This document shows, piece after piece, positions 1-9,400 of a stretch of 53,037 bases of DNA. This DNA is from Opitutales bacterium. GTDB lineage: Bacteria > Verrucomicrobiota > Verrucomicrobiia > Opitutales > Seribacteraceae. The notes under the pieces were generated by a model. That model searched no databases. It was given only the letters and a program-made list of their open reading frames with translations, and had not been told where the DNA came from. A program made the translations under genes and the position numbers. The stretch is from NCBI GenBank assembly GCA_028042835.1, contig JAOFOL010000012.1:1-53037 (forward strand), written 5' to 3'. Numbering within the stretch: position 1 is the first letter of the stretch; each line of letters opens with the position of its first letter.

Positions 1-1
1 A

Positions 2-1252
2 GAAGGTGAAACTGCTCTCTACGAGAAATTATTACAGATTGTTCTCACAGAAATTGACACCTTACTTCGTGCAAGAAAAACGAGGAAAGAAACTGGTTTT
101 ACTAGACAATTACAAATATTCTCAAATCTTAATGGGTACTTACTCTCAAGGATGCCAGAGGACTGGAGAAACTTAGGACAAAGAAGATTGGTGATTGTTG
201 TGGGTGCCGGTCCTTCGCTTGATATAACTCTTAGACATATAAAATGTGGTTTGCCCCCCTCTATTATTGTTGCCGCAGATAGCAGTCTGAAGGCTCTAGC
301 AAAAGAAGATATCACTCCGCACTTCGTTGTTAGCATTGATCCGGATAAAAGTGCCGATACCTGCACAGAAAGCTCCTTAAACCCAGGAATTGCGATACTC
401 TCATCTCAATCTCACCCTAGTTGGGCTGAGGCTTGGTCTAATAAATGCTATATCTCTGGAAGAGTCATTACCGAAGATTGGCTTGCAGAAAGAGGTGTAG
501 GGAAAACATCATTACTTGCAATTAATAACGCAGGACTTACCGCTCTAGCATTTGCGGATTTCATAAATCCTGCCGCTATTCTTTTGATCGGTTTGGACTT
601 ATCGGGAGGCGGGGAAGGTAATATTCGGTATGCAAAGAATACCGGCAGATCGCATATCGAAATCAATGCATCTATTTTTCATGATATTCCAGGGAATTTT
701 GAAAAAACAGTAAAAACTCCCTTCTTTTCTGATTGGAAGGAAACATCAGAGCTCTGCTTAACTTTTAGTTCTAGAAGAACGATCATTAATTTAAACGATC
801 GCGGGGCTATGCTCGAAGGCTCTAGCTTAGTTCACCCTGATGACTTTGAAGAGGTAAAGAAAGTACTAAATGAGAACATCGAACCCATCGAATTGACCGA
901 AGTAAATATTTTAGAAAACCGCCGTTCAATTAAAGGGTTAGGTTTAACTCAAGTCCTAACTCTTCTAGCGACAAAGTGCGACCAAATCTGGAATAGATTA
1001 GAAGAGGAAAATTTAGATATAAATCCATCAGCTTTCTTCCGCAATATATTATCAGATAAAGATACCGCATCAATGCTCGGAGACTTTGCTTTTTCAATTA
1101 TGCCAAATCTTGCAAACTCAGATAATCATGAATCTCTTCTTGCCGAAGTGGATCAACTTAAGCATTTAATATGGAAACTTGAAGACGGCATTTTAGAATG
1201 TGATCCACCAGAAGAATTCATTATTAGATTCCTGACAGAAAAATTCTCATAA
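2..1252 (+). CDS. DUF115/Maf-like motility glycosyltransferase, 5' partial
   Basis: The reading frame is open back to base 2, so the true start lies outside the window and the ATG at 152 is probably internal. The segment VIVVGAGPSLD, followed by a stretch ending VVSIDPD, is the nucleotide-binding-like signature of the DUF115 (6-hydroxymethylpterin pyrophosphokinase MptE-like) family. That family includes the motility-associated factors (Maf) that attach nonulosonic acids to flagellins. A second conserved segment, INNAGLTALAFADF followed by ILLIGLDLSGG, fits the same fold. The stop codon overlaps the convergent aminotransferase by six bases. A flagellin-glycosylation role is inferred from family and from the flagellar cluster nearby; the acceptor is not visible here. 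Confidence 0.8.
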   Translation, partial: EGETALYEKLLQIVLTEIDTLLRARKTRKETGFTRQLQIFSNLNGYLLSRMPEDWRNLGQRRLVIVVGAGPSLDITLRHIKCGLPPSIIVAADSSLKALAKEDITPHFVVSIDPDKSADTCTESSLNPGIAILSSQSHPSWAEAWSNKCYISGRVITEDWLAERGVGKTSLLAINNAGLTALAFADFINPAAILLIGLDLSGGGEGNIRYAKNTGRSHIEINASIFHDIPGNFEKTVKTPFFSDWKETSELCLTFSSRRTIINLNDRGAMLEGSSLVHPDDFEEVKKVLNENIEPIELTEVNILENRRSIKGLGLTQVLTLLATKCDQIWNRLEEENLDINPSAFFRNILSDKDTASMLGDFAFSIMPNLANSDNHESLLAEVDQLKHLIWKLEDGILECDPPEEFIIRFLTEKFS

Positions 1253-2473
1253 TTCGTTTTTCATTTCTTCGAAACTGTGCTGAGCCAAAGAAAGAGCATT
1301 ATCTAATGTACCTTTATCATGGGCGTTACTAATAAACCAATTGTGATGGGGATGAAAAAATAACCCTTGGGCAGATGCGGCCTGACAAAATTTTTGTATT
1401 TGAAATAAATTCTCATCCCCCTCAAACCATGGATATGGCATTGATGCAGGCCCTGTCATCTGTAATTGAAAATCGAATTCTAAAGCTAATCTTTCTAAAG
1501 CCTCACAGAAATAATTCCCTTTTTCAAGAACTGACTTTGCGACTGATTCATTTCCACAAAGTTCGATTGAAGTAAGTGCTGCACGCATAGCGACTGCATC
1601 ATTCCAGCAGCTACCTGTTAAAAAAACTTCTGATGCCGCATTTTTTAGTTGTGGAATACCCACACAGGCGGAAATTGCATACCCATTCCCTAAAGCTTTC
1701 GAATAAACCGACATATCAGGAGTAAAATTAAAATATCGATGAGAACCACCGTCATGCAGCCTCCATCCTGTCCTTACATCATCCAGAATTAAAACTGTTT
1801 CATGGTTATCGCAAAGAGACCTTACATTTGACCAAAAATCTTCATTTGGCATAACCGAAGGAGCAAAAGCCGCGTGGTGATATGGGGTAAGTATAACCGC
1901 CGCGATTTGTCCATCATTAGACTTAAATAATTCTTCAAGTTGATTTAAGTTATTCCATTCAAATTCTAAAATATCAGACCGATCAGATTTAACTCGTCCA
2001 CCCATCCCGGGGTCACACCAAGCATCAACTCCATGATATGCACCTTTTGCCTTTATCACTATCGGTCGTTTAGTGTGCTCTCTTGCCACCCGGATTGACC
2101 ATGTCGTTAAATCTGAACCGTTCTTGGCAAAAACAGACCAAGAGGCAAAATCTATGACTTCAGTGAGCTTCTCGGCCAACTCGACTGTAATTTCATGCGG
2201 ATGATTAAAAACTGTTCCTTGCAAGCGCTGTTTCTCAACAGCAGATTCAATCGCTGGGTTTTGATAACCATGAATAACCGCTCCATAGGCACACATAAAA
2301 TCTAGCCACCGATTACCATCAACATCTGTAAACTCGATACCCTCCCCTGCTGAACAAAAATGAGCAAAGTGTCGAGGAAGAGAACCCGCAGGAGATACAT
2401 GCCCATAAGTGCCATTGGGTATAACCGCTGATGCTCTCGTAGATAATTGATCTGATTTATTATGAGACCTCAT
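1247..2473 (-). CDS. Class-III PLP aminotransferase, glutamate-1-semialdehyde aminomutase-like
   Basis: This 408-residue protein has the class-III (fold type I) aminotransferase layout. It has an early FMCAYGAVIHGYQNP segment (substrate/PLP pocket), an ILDDVRTGWR segment in which the Asp contacts the pyridine nitrogen, and the Schiff-base lysine in VYSKALGNGY at about residue 259. Length and motifs are closest to the glutamate-1-semialdehyde 2,1-aminomutase (HemL) subgroup. The sequence context is a glycosyltransferase block rather than a haem pathway, and paralogues of this kind occur in surface-sugar clusters. I infer amination or isomerisation of a sugar or glycan precursor, not tetrapyrrole synthesis. 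The gene starts four bases inside the end of the upstream gene, so the two are probably translated together. Confidence 0.85.
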   Translation of the reverse strand: MRSHNKSDQLSTRASAVIPNGTYGHVSPAGSLPRHFAHFCSAGEGIEFTDVDGNRWLDFMCAYGAVIHGYQNPAIESAVEKQRLQGTVFNHPHEITVELAEKLTEVIDFASWSVFAKNGSDLTTWSIRVAREHTKRPIVIKAKGAYHGVDAWCDPGMGGRVKSDRSDILEFEWNNLNQLEELFKSNDGQIAAVILTPYHHAAFAPSVMPNEDFWSNVRSLCDNHETVLILDDVRTGWRLHDGGSHRYFNFTPDMSVYSKALGNGYAISACVGIPQLKNAASEVFLTGSCWNDAVAMRAALTSIELCGNESVAKSVLEKGNYFCEALERLALEFDFQLQMTGPASMPYPWFEGDENLFQIQKFCQAASAQGLFFHPHHNWFISNAHDKGTLDNALSLAQHSFEEMKNEL

Positions 2474-3156
2474 GTAATAAGAATTGGCAGTTCATTGCCT
2501 GTTATTCGAGCACAATATCCGATCTTATCCATTAAAGGAAGATACCCATCTATCGTATATTTCCCAAGTGACGATGAAACTTGTGGGTTCAACTGCCCCA
2601 AGCATGACTGAATTCCTATATCTATATCTTTAAAAGTTATTCTAACTCGTGGATTTTTCATTGGCTGATTAAGAACTACCCTCCATTTGCCTCCGTTCTC
2701 TTTATCTAAACTTGCAATGGGTCGTTCATCTCCATTGAGATAAAACTCAACTAAGCCAGTGTCATTACCCATAATTCCTGAGCATAGCTGATTTTGATTC
2801 ATGTAAACTGAGGTTGCCTCCAACCCGACTCCTAAAAGTAGAGTTAGGAATCTTTTATCTTCTTTAGTAGATTTTAGGGAATATCCAATTTTCTTAACTG
2901 TAAGAATTTTCCTAAAAGCATAAAGCGGACTCGATAGCAGAAATCGTAATTCAGGGAAAGCAAATCCTTTAGAATGCAAAATTATCAAGTTTTGCTTTGT
3001 AAAAACAAGCCCTTTACTAGTACCGAAAGATATAAGTTTATCGTTCAACAAAACAGGTTTAATACAATTTTCCTTTGTAAATTTCAGCCCGAGAGCATTT
3101 GCTCCTTTATGTAGTGACCGGGCGATCGCCCATGCTTTTATACAATTTGTATCCAC
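2470..3156 (-). CDS. Unrecognised protein in the glycosylation block
   Basis: This 228-residue protein matches no family I can name. It starts with GTG inside a TAGTG junction with the upstream glycosyltransferase gene, which makes it a coupled member of the same short operon. It is basic and has no obvious signal peptide or long membrane segment. Residues about 85-100 (RFLLSSPLYAFRKIL) could form an amphipathic helix. The second half (for example TGLVEFYLNGDERPIAS and MKNPRVRITFKDI) looks like alternating beta strands. From its position I would guess surface glycan assembly or modification, but nothing in the sequence proves it. Confidence 0.65.
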   Translation of the reverse strand: MDTNCIKAWAIARSLHKGANALGLKFTKENCIKPVLLNDKLISFGTSKGLVFTKQNLIILHSKGFAFPELRFLLSSPLYAFRKILTVKKIGYSLKSTKEDKRFLTLLLGVGLEATSVYMNQNQLCSGIMGNDTGLVEFYLNGDERPIASLDKENGGKWRVVLNQPMKNPRVRITFKDIDIGIQSCLGQLNPQVSSSLGKYTIDGYLPLMDKIGYCARITGNELPILIT

Positions 3157-4262
3157 TAGTAAGACAAAAGCTTTTTTATTTCTTGCACAATCAATTCACG
3201 ATCAACTAAAAGATTCGGGTACTTTCCTCTTTTCATATGCCGAAGGTTCCTTGATAGTTTAGCAGCATTCTTTATGAGAACAGGTTCATGCCCTGAACTT
3301 CTCCAAAAATTTAAATTATTTTGCTCTTGTGGCATAATACCCTTTGATGTGTCAAAGTACATAAATTTACCGGCAGAGATCACTTCTGAGGTAAGACCCG
3401 CTCCAGGGCGACCAAAAACCCAATCGCTCATATCCAAAAGAATCTTCATATCATTTGCGTTAATGGACATGAGGGGAATAACTTTGATTTTCGACTTTCC
3501 TTGAAAATCTTTTAATTGGTTAAAAAGCAAAGTGGATTTACCACAAAGTGCTATAATTTGAGTACCTATTGCCGTTTTCGCAAGCCCATGAAGAACCTCC
3601 TTATGTGAATTCACCCCATTTGCACCTGTGGCAAGAATACCTACGGGAAGACTTGGATTAATTTGATACTTCAGGCAAAATGAATTTACCTCTATTAAGT
3701 CTTTACTCCGGTAAAAAGAAGAGCGAAGAAGGGCTCCCCAAACTTTACATTTCTTTGCCGGCATACCCCGTTTAATCGCTGCATCAATGGTTTTCTTAGT
3801 CGGGCCACAAAACAGGTCTGCACGTGAATTAACCCAATGTTTACTAAAACCGATACCATCAGCAAGTTCTCCGCAGTATATAGCAAACTTTGGTGGTTTA
3901 TGCTTATTAATTCTCTTTGATAATTCTAGAAAACCGTGATTTAGATGTGCATGAACACTAATGACAAGATTAGGATAAAATCCGTTCATTTTTCTTAAAA
4001 ACTCACGACTACCGATAATTTTATTGGCATGGTTATGAAGGGAAGCATACTCAAGCCATCTGAAATAAAGACAATGTAACCGGGGGTAAAACCTTTGTAT
4101 CCAATTGTACAGATGTGTTCCAAAAAGATAAAGATGAGAGTCAGTCTCTAATGGTCTTAATATTATGCTTTCAATATCTAGATCATTACAAATCTCCTGA
4201 ATCGCTTGAGCACGCATTTCATGACCACCGCCGGTTTTAGAGCTTAAAACAACTAATCTCAT
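3156..4262 (-). CDS. MGDG synthase/GT28-like glycosyltransferase
   Basis: I place the start at the ATG at 4262 (about 368 residues); the longer frame begins with TTG at 4280. The N-terminus LSSKTGGGHEMRAQAI is the glycine-rich loop plus histidine typical of the MGDG-synthase N-terminal domain and of MurG-like GT-B enzymes. Near the C-terminus, FGRPGAGLTSEVISAGK resembles the GKPGGLT-SE nucleotide-sugar motif of the same family. A GT-B glycosyltransferase acting at the membrane on a lipid or polyprenyl acceptor is the expected role. It is followed directly by the unknown gene and the aminotransferase, and all read leftward. The donor sugar cannot be read from the sequence. Confidence 0.8.
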   Translation of the reverse strand: MRLVVLSSKTGGGHEMRAQAIQEICNDLDIESIILRPLETDSHLYLFGTHLYNWIQRFYPRLHCLYFRWLEYASLHNHANKIIGSREFLRKMNGFYPNLVISVHAHLNHGFLELSKRINKHKPPKFAIYCGELADGIGFSKHWVNSRADLFCGPTKKTIDAAIKRGMPAKKCKVWGALLRSSFYRSKDLIEVNSFCLKYQINPSLPVGILATGANGVNSHKEVLHGLAKTAIGTQIIALCGKSTLLFNQLKDFQGKSKIKVIPLMSINANDMKILLDMSDWVFGRPGAGLTSEVISAGKFMYFDTSKGIMPQEQNNLNFWRSSGHEPVLIKNAAKLSRNLRHMKRGKYPNLLVDRELIVQEIKKLLSY

Positions 4263-4328
4263 AAAATAATAACGAAACAATAATTCACGGACTAAAACAG
4301 ATAATTAATCCGACATATGGGAATAAAA

Positions 4329-5570
4329 TTATTCCAATTCGTGAACAAACAAACCACTTCTGAGCTTAGGTTCAAACCAAGTTGATTTGGGGGGCATAAT
4401 CTTTCCTGCATCTGCAACAGCGAGTAATTCGCTCATAGAGGCAGGATACAAGGCAAATGCAACAGCCATCTCTCCAGAATTTACTCTTCTTTCAAGTTCT
4501 TCAAGTCCACGAATTCCACCAACAAAATCAATTCTTTCGTCTTTTCTTTGATCTTTAATTCCAAGAATAGGTTCAAAAACAACATCTGAAAGGTAACTCA
4601 CATCAAGATTTGAAACAGGATCTTGAGTCACAGTTATGTTAACAGGTCTGAAGCAGTACCAGTGATTCGCAATGTAGACAGAAAAATCGCCTTTAATTGA
4701 CGGTCTGATAGGTTCTGGCGAATCACTCACCACAGAACAGCATTTTTTAATTTCAGAAATAAATTCAGACTCAGATAATCCATTTAGATCTTTAACAACT
4801 CTGTTATATTCAAAAATTTCTAATTCTTGATCAGAGAACAAAACAGCCAGGAACAAATTATATTCTTCATCACCCGTGTGTTTAGGGTTAGATTCTTTTC
4901 GTTTTTGCCCAATCCTTGCTGCTGCTGCGGTACGATGATGACCGTCCGCCACATATAAAGAAGGTACATCCTCAAAAAGCTTTTCGAAGGCAACTATTTT
5001 AGATTCATCATCAACAACCCAAAGCTCATGCCTTATTTTGTCTGCGGCAACAAAATCATACTCAGTAGGACCAGCTAAAATTTGGTCAATTAAATCATTA
5101 ATTTCAGATTTGGCTCTGTATGAGAAAAAAACTGGCTCTGCATTTGCATTAAGAGCTTCGACATGTTTAACCCTGTCCTCTTCTTTGGCCACCCTAGTGA
5201 GTTCATGTTTTTTAATTTGGCCGGAAAAATACTCCTCAAAATTGCAACAACCAACTACTCCAGTTTGAGTCCTACCATCCATGGTTAGCCGATAAATGTA
5301 GAAACAAGCTTTAGCATCTTGGCTCAAAACACCTTTGCTCTTGAAATCATTAAAAACATCAGCACCGTGTTGATAAACTTCTTCTGAATAAGGATTGGTA
5401 TTTTCAGGCAACCCTATTTCAGGTTTAATTACATGAAGAAATGATTTAGGGTTACCATCTGCCTCTTGTCTTGCTTCTGATGAATTTAGTACATCATAAG
5501 GTCTTGAAGCGACTGAAAATGCGTTAATCGGGGCAGGTCGGTAAGCACGAAAAGGCTTGAATACAGCCAT
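4329..5570 (-). CDS. DUF1015 family protein
   Basis: This 413-residue protein opens with MAVFKPFRAYRP and a following RPYDVLNSSEAR segment, which is the typical N-terminus of DUF1015 proteins. The family signature ADGHHRTAAAARIG lies around residues 207-220. The DGHHR motif recalls the ParB/SerK superfamily, so a phosphotransfer or nucleotide-hydrolysing activity is conceivable but unproven. The family is common outside flagellar loci. It lies 31 bases after csrA in the same direction, so it may be read through from the flagellar operon, though it is probably a housekeeping gene of its own. Confidence 0.85.
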   Translation of the reverse strand: MAVFKPFRAYRPAPINAFSVASRPYDVLNSSEARQEADGNPKSFLHVIKPEIGLPENTNPYSEEVYQHGADVFNDFKSKGVLSQDAKACFYIYRLTMDGRTQTGVVGCCNFEEYFSGQIKKHELTRVAKEEDRVKHVEALNANAEPVFFSYRAKSEINDLIDQILAGPTEYDFVAADKIRHELWVVDDESKIVAFEKLFEDVPSLYVADGHHRTAAAARIGQKRKESNPKHTGDEEYNLFLAVLFSDQELEIFEYNRVVKDLNGLSESEFISEIKKCCSVVSDSPEPIRPSIKGDFSVYIANHWYCFRPVNITVTQDPVSNLDVSYLSDVVFEPILGIKDQRKDERIDFVGGIRGLEELERRVNSGEMAVAFALYPASMSELLAVADAGKIMPPKSTWFEPKLRSGLFVHELE

Positions 5571-5601
5571 CTTATATTATTTTGGGATTAATGTTATAAA
5601 A

Positions 5602-5913
5602 TTACTTTTGAGAAAGCTTCTCACTTTTCAGTGCCTCAGCAGCAGCTTTCTTGGCGCGTACTTGAGCTATAAGCTTTTTGGCAGAACCTGCAGCCAATGT
5701 ACTTTTTAAGTTTACTTTTTGGGGAGTGAGAGATACAGCTGCAGCTTGGTTAGAAGACTGCATTTCCTCCAAAATTTCGCGCCTTAGAATCGAGATAGAA
5801 CGGGGTGCAGAGATTCCGATTTTAACTGAATCACCCTCGATTTTAGTAATAGAAATTTCAATTTCATCTCCAATCGATATTCCTTGGTCAATTTTTCTTG
5901 AAAGAATAAGCAT
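5602..5913 (-). CDS. csrA: Carbon storage regulator CsrA with C-terminal extension
   Basis: Residues 1-52 are a classic CsrA: MLILSRKIDQGISIGDEIEI, then a KIGISAPRSISILRREI segment containing the RNA-contacting R and E residues. CsrA dimers bind GGA motifs in mRNA leaders, and in many flagellate bacteria they repress flagellin translation. The usual length is 60-75 residues. This one has 103, with an Ala/Lys/Gln-rich tail of about 50 residues that looks disordered and basic. It lies 17 bases after fliW, its antagonist, as in Bacillus and many other flagellar loci. Confidence 0.95.
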   Translation of the reverse strand: MLILSRKIDQGISIGDEIEISITKIEGDSVKIGISAPRSISILRREILEEMQSSNQAAAVSLTPQKVNLKSTLAAGSAKKLIAQVRAKKAAAEALKSEKLSQK

Positions 5914-5930
5914 GGTCTCTACACGACAGG

Positions 5931-6386
5931 TCAGAGACCTTCACCACCGACATCAAGTAAATGGCGAGCTGAAAATTCTTCATGGTTGTTAATAATACAC
6001 TGCTTTCCAACAAGTGTTCTACGGTTAACAATAATGGGACCAACTAAGTTTAATGAGATCTTACCCACTTGATCAGGCGGAAGAGTTACAATATTCAAAA
6101 TCATTGTATCTTCAGGACCCGTTATACCTAAGACTTGTACATCCGCATCAGATACTTCTACAGAATAATTTGGTATAATTCCTCCTGGTTCGAGAACGAT
6201 AAAAGCTAAACCATCTTTTTTCTCTTCCCTAAGCCACATGAAGGGAAGTTCCTCTTCATCATAAACAAGATCTAGAAACCTAACATCAGCAAATCCGAAA
6301 AGACCTTGGGGAAGAGAAACTCGATTACTGATCTGTGTCCCGACAATGTCAGGATTATTCGAGTCTTCATCAATTGTGAGTTTCAT
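5931..6386 (-). CDS. fliW: Flagellar assembly factor FliW
   Basis: This 151-residue protein has the FliW pattern: LPQGLFGFADVRFLDLV near residues 25-41, PFMWLREEKKDGLAFIVLEP, and C-terminal NLVGPIIVNRRTLVGKQCI. FliW binds CsrA allosterically and frees flagellin mRNA; flagellin in turn sequesters FliW, which couples flagellin synthesis to export. The gene sits between flgL and csrA, the widely conserved arrangement. No Shine-Dalgarno sequence is evident upstream. Confidence 0.95.
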   Translation of the reverse strand: MKLTIDEDSNNPDIVGTQISNRVSLPQGLFGFADVRFLDLVYDEEELPFMWLREEKKDGLAFIVLEPGGIIPNYSVEVSDADVQVLGITGPEDTMILNIVTLPPDQVGKISLNLVGPIIVNRRTLVGKQCIINNHEEFSARHLLDVGGEGL

Positions 6387-6406
6387 TACTTTAATTCAGG
6401 TTTGTA

Positions 6407-9400
6407 TTAAAGATAGTTTAATAAAGATGTATTTAGTAACTGGGCTCCAACTTGCATAGCTGCTTGATAAGCGGTAGATACTCGAGTCAGCCGCATTATG
6501 GCCTCTGACATATCAATTTCTAAATCTTTGGAAATTTGTTTATCCAATGCCATGACATAGTCCTCGTCATGAGTACGCACAGTCTCCATCCTCACCATCG
6601 TAGCAGAAAGCTCTCCCATTCTATCGATGATTGTGTCCTCCAGAGCAATAAGATCTTTTTCAGTCTCAGGGACAGTGCTCGGGGAAGTACTTTTTGCTGC
6701 GTCAAATAATCCATCTCGTAATTCAACTAGTGAATTTACAGCATTACCAAGAACTGCGGTGTTACCATTAGAGGCATTAAGCGTATAGGAAACATCGGTG
6801 TCTTTACCTACACGGGTTAAAGCATTCTCCTCACCTCCTTGATAAGTCACACTTAAAAGTTTACCATCATCATCTCTATGATCAAGGAAAGTTTTGGATC
6901 CTGTTGCAAATGAAAATGTATCACCAACTCGAGGGGAACTGAGTGCATTGTGATCAATGGCCTGACCATCATCAACTAATTCAAATCCCGATATTCTAAA
7001 CGGTCCGGGGTCAGCAGGGTTTTCTTCCCAAATAATATTAGCCATGAGTTGGGTCCCGTCTTGCAGAGTAATTGATGCTTTCTCAAAATCAGGGGGTACA
7101 ACACCATCGCTTGAAGAACCAAAAAAGTATCTTCCAGGGTCAAGTAATTTTAGCCCAACAACATCACCATCAGCATCTACAATTGCTTCTGCACTAGCAT
7201 CTTTACCAGAAGTACCTGCAGGATAAATTGAAACTTTAGGTGAATCTTCATGGGTAGTTTTAAACTTAAAAACATAATCAAGAGATTCTCCGAGAGGCAG
7301 CCAAATATCATTGGCAATTTCTTGGCCTTGTTCGTTAGTAATGAACTCATCATCCGGTTTGACTGCGACTTGGGAACCTTCAATATCTTGAAGAGCAATT
7401 TTGTTACTAAAATTGTCCACTTGACACTGAAAATAATTCCCTTTGTAGAGGACAATTTGTCCTTGATCATAAACCGAAGAAGATGACCATTCTGCACCTT
7501 GTCTTGTAGAATAGGAAGGTAAAGTTCCAAAAATAGTATCGTCTTCCAAATTTGGTTGATTAGTAAAATCTTGCAGTGCAACATGATACTGGGCGATCGG
7601 ATTACCTTCAGGGTCAAAAACACGACTAAACACATAGTCTCCTTTCTTCCCGGAAATAGAATCTCCATCCTGAAAAATAAGCTCTTTACCTTCTTTTGGC
7701 AGGTCTTTACCAAGAAAGAAAACGCCCCCACCCTCCCGGTTAGTCTCCTGAAGGTTGGGTAACTCAGTTACATCAAAAGACAGAGGATCCGTTGAAAGGT
7801 AATAATTACCTTCATAAGAAAACACTGAGCCTTGTGCCGGTTGAAAACCGTCAGTATACCTGTCAATTTGCCCCTTCAAATAAGGTGCGTCAATCACATC
7901 CCCGCCTTTTTGTGCAGCTGAAAGAGCATATTCTAGGGTCTTTGGATCGAATGTTGCGATCGCATTGGATATCGAACCTTGAACTGAGAAGTCGGTGACT
8001 GCGTACTTAACTTGCTTTACAAGAGCTTGTACATCTCCTTGAAGGGTGGCTGGATCATTGTACAGGCGGTTTGTTGAGTTAAGAAGTAAATCAGATGTGT
8101 ACTGAAGAGCGTCAGTATCATCTTCAAACATTTGTCCATCAGGAGACATGTAAAAAAATCGCTGTTTAACCCCGACGGCTTCAAGTTCCCAGTCTTCCCT
8201 CTCTCCAGAATAATCAGAGGGTAGTTCCTTCCAATAAAGATCTGACTCAAGAGAAGGTTTGTGGTTGGTATTATTTGGGATTTGAGACTCCCAAAACTTA
8301 CCTTCAAACTCTACTACATTACCTAATTTGAATGTCTGAAGCCTTTTCCATTGTTCTGAATGAATCGTGTCAAAAGAAGAAGTACCGTTAGATAAACTAC
8401 CTGAAACACTAATCGTTCTTTCCCAAGAAGTAGCGGGAATATCTCCTACAGGATTAATAGTATTGTTAGAAAAATAAGCCTCAACATCCAGAGCATTGCT
8501 GTATACAAGTGGGTCAATTTGGGTTTGATTTATAACACTGCCTGATCTTCTCCATGCATCATTGGTGAAAGTGACATCCTCTAGATAGAGTTGTGCCCCC
8601 TTATCGATAATAACAAAATCACCACCTACCGAACCTGTCTGTCCAGTAAGTTGATCCATCTGAGGACCAGTCAAATTGTAAACAGGTAAATCATCGGAGA
8701 AAACATGGCTACGAACTAAATCTTTGTCCTGAGCGGTAAGGTCGTCGTATCTTGAACCAGGAAACAATTCACTGGTTTTCTCGTTCAATTTACTATCAAC
8801 CTGCTCAGGGAAATACAAAGTCGGGTCCCATGTAGTAACAAAAGTTGCTGAAGCACTAAAATCTTCATCCACGGTTCCATATACCTCGAGATCGCCCGAC
8901 GCAGAAATCTTGGCATATAATTGAGCTTGTTGGTTCCGGTAATCATGAGGAGGCGGAGCCACTCGAACAAATGCTTCGTAACCGGCACTAGGGTCCGCCG
9001 GATTAGGTAAAGATGGAGAATCCGCTAAAATGCCCTGATCTTGATTAATCAAGTCTTTGGCAATTTCAGTAATTTGATCGGTGGATAAACCATCAGTCGT
9101 TGCCTTGACCACATACTCACGACCATTTAATTGGAAAACGACAGATTCAGTTGATTTAATCTCACGGGAACCGCTTATACCGTCGGTGCCAACCATACCA
9201 TTCTTTAAAGATATAGTTTTCTGCCTCTCCTGGCCAACTTGTACATCCGTACTACCAAAATTAGGTTTGTATTCAGTCCCAGCAAATAAAGAGCGACCTC
9301 TATGTTGAGCATTAATTCGATTGAGGGCTTCTTCAACCAATTGTTCTATCTCATGACCATAAGTCTCAGCAGCTGATTGGTTAATTTGAGATCCAGCAAC

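Noticed and set aside
3156-4280. TTG start at 4280 for the MGDG-synthase-like gene
   Set aside because: The ATG six codons downstream begins right at the conserved first beta strand, and the extra residues have no family counterpart.
7177-7731. 184-codon frame in another minus-strand phase within flgL
   Set aside because: It is an out-of-phase reading of the flgL insert; the flgL frame itself is unbroken and carries the module motifs, so there is no reason to invoke a second protein.
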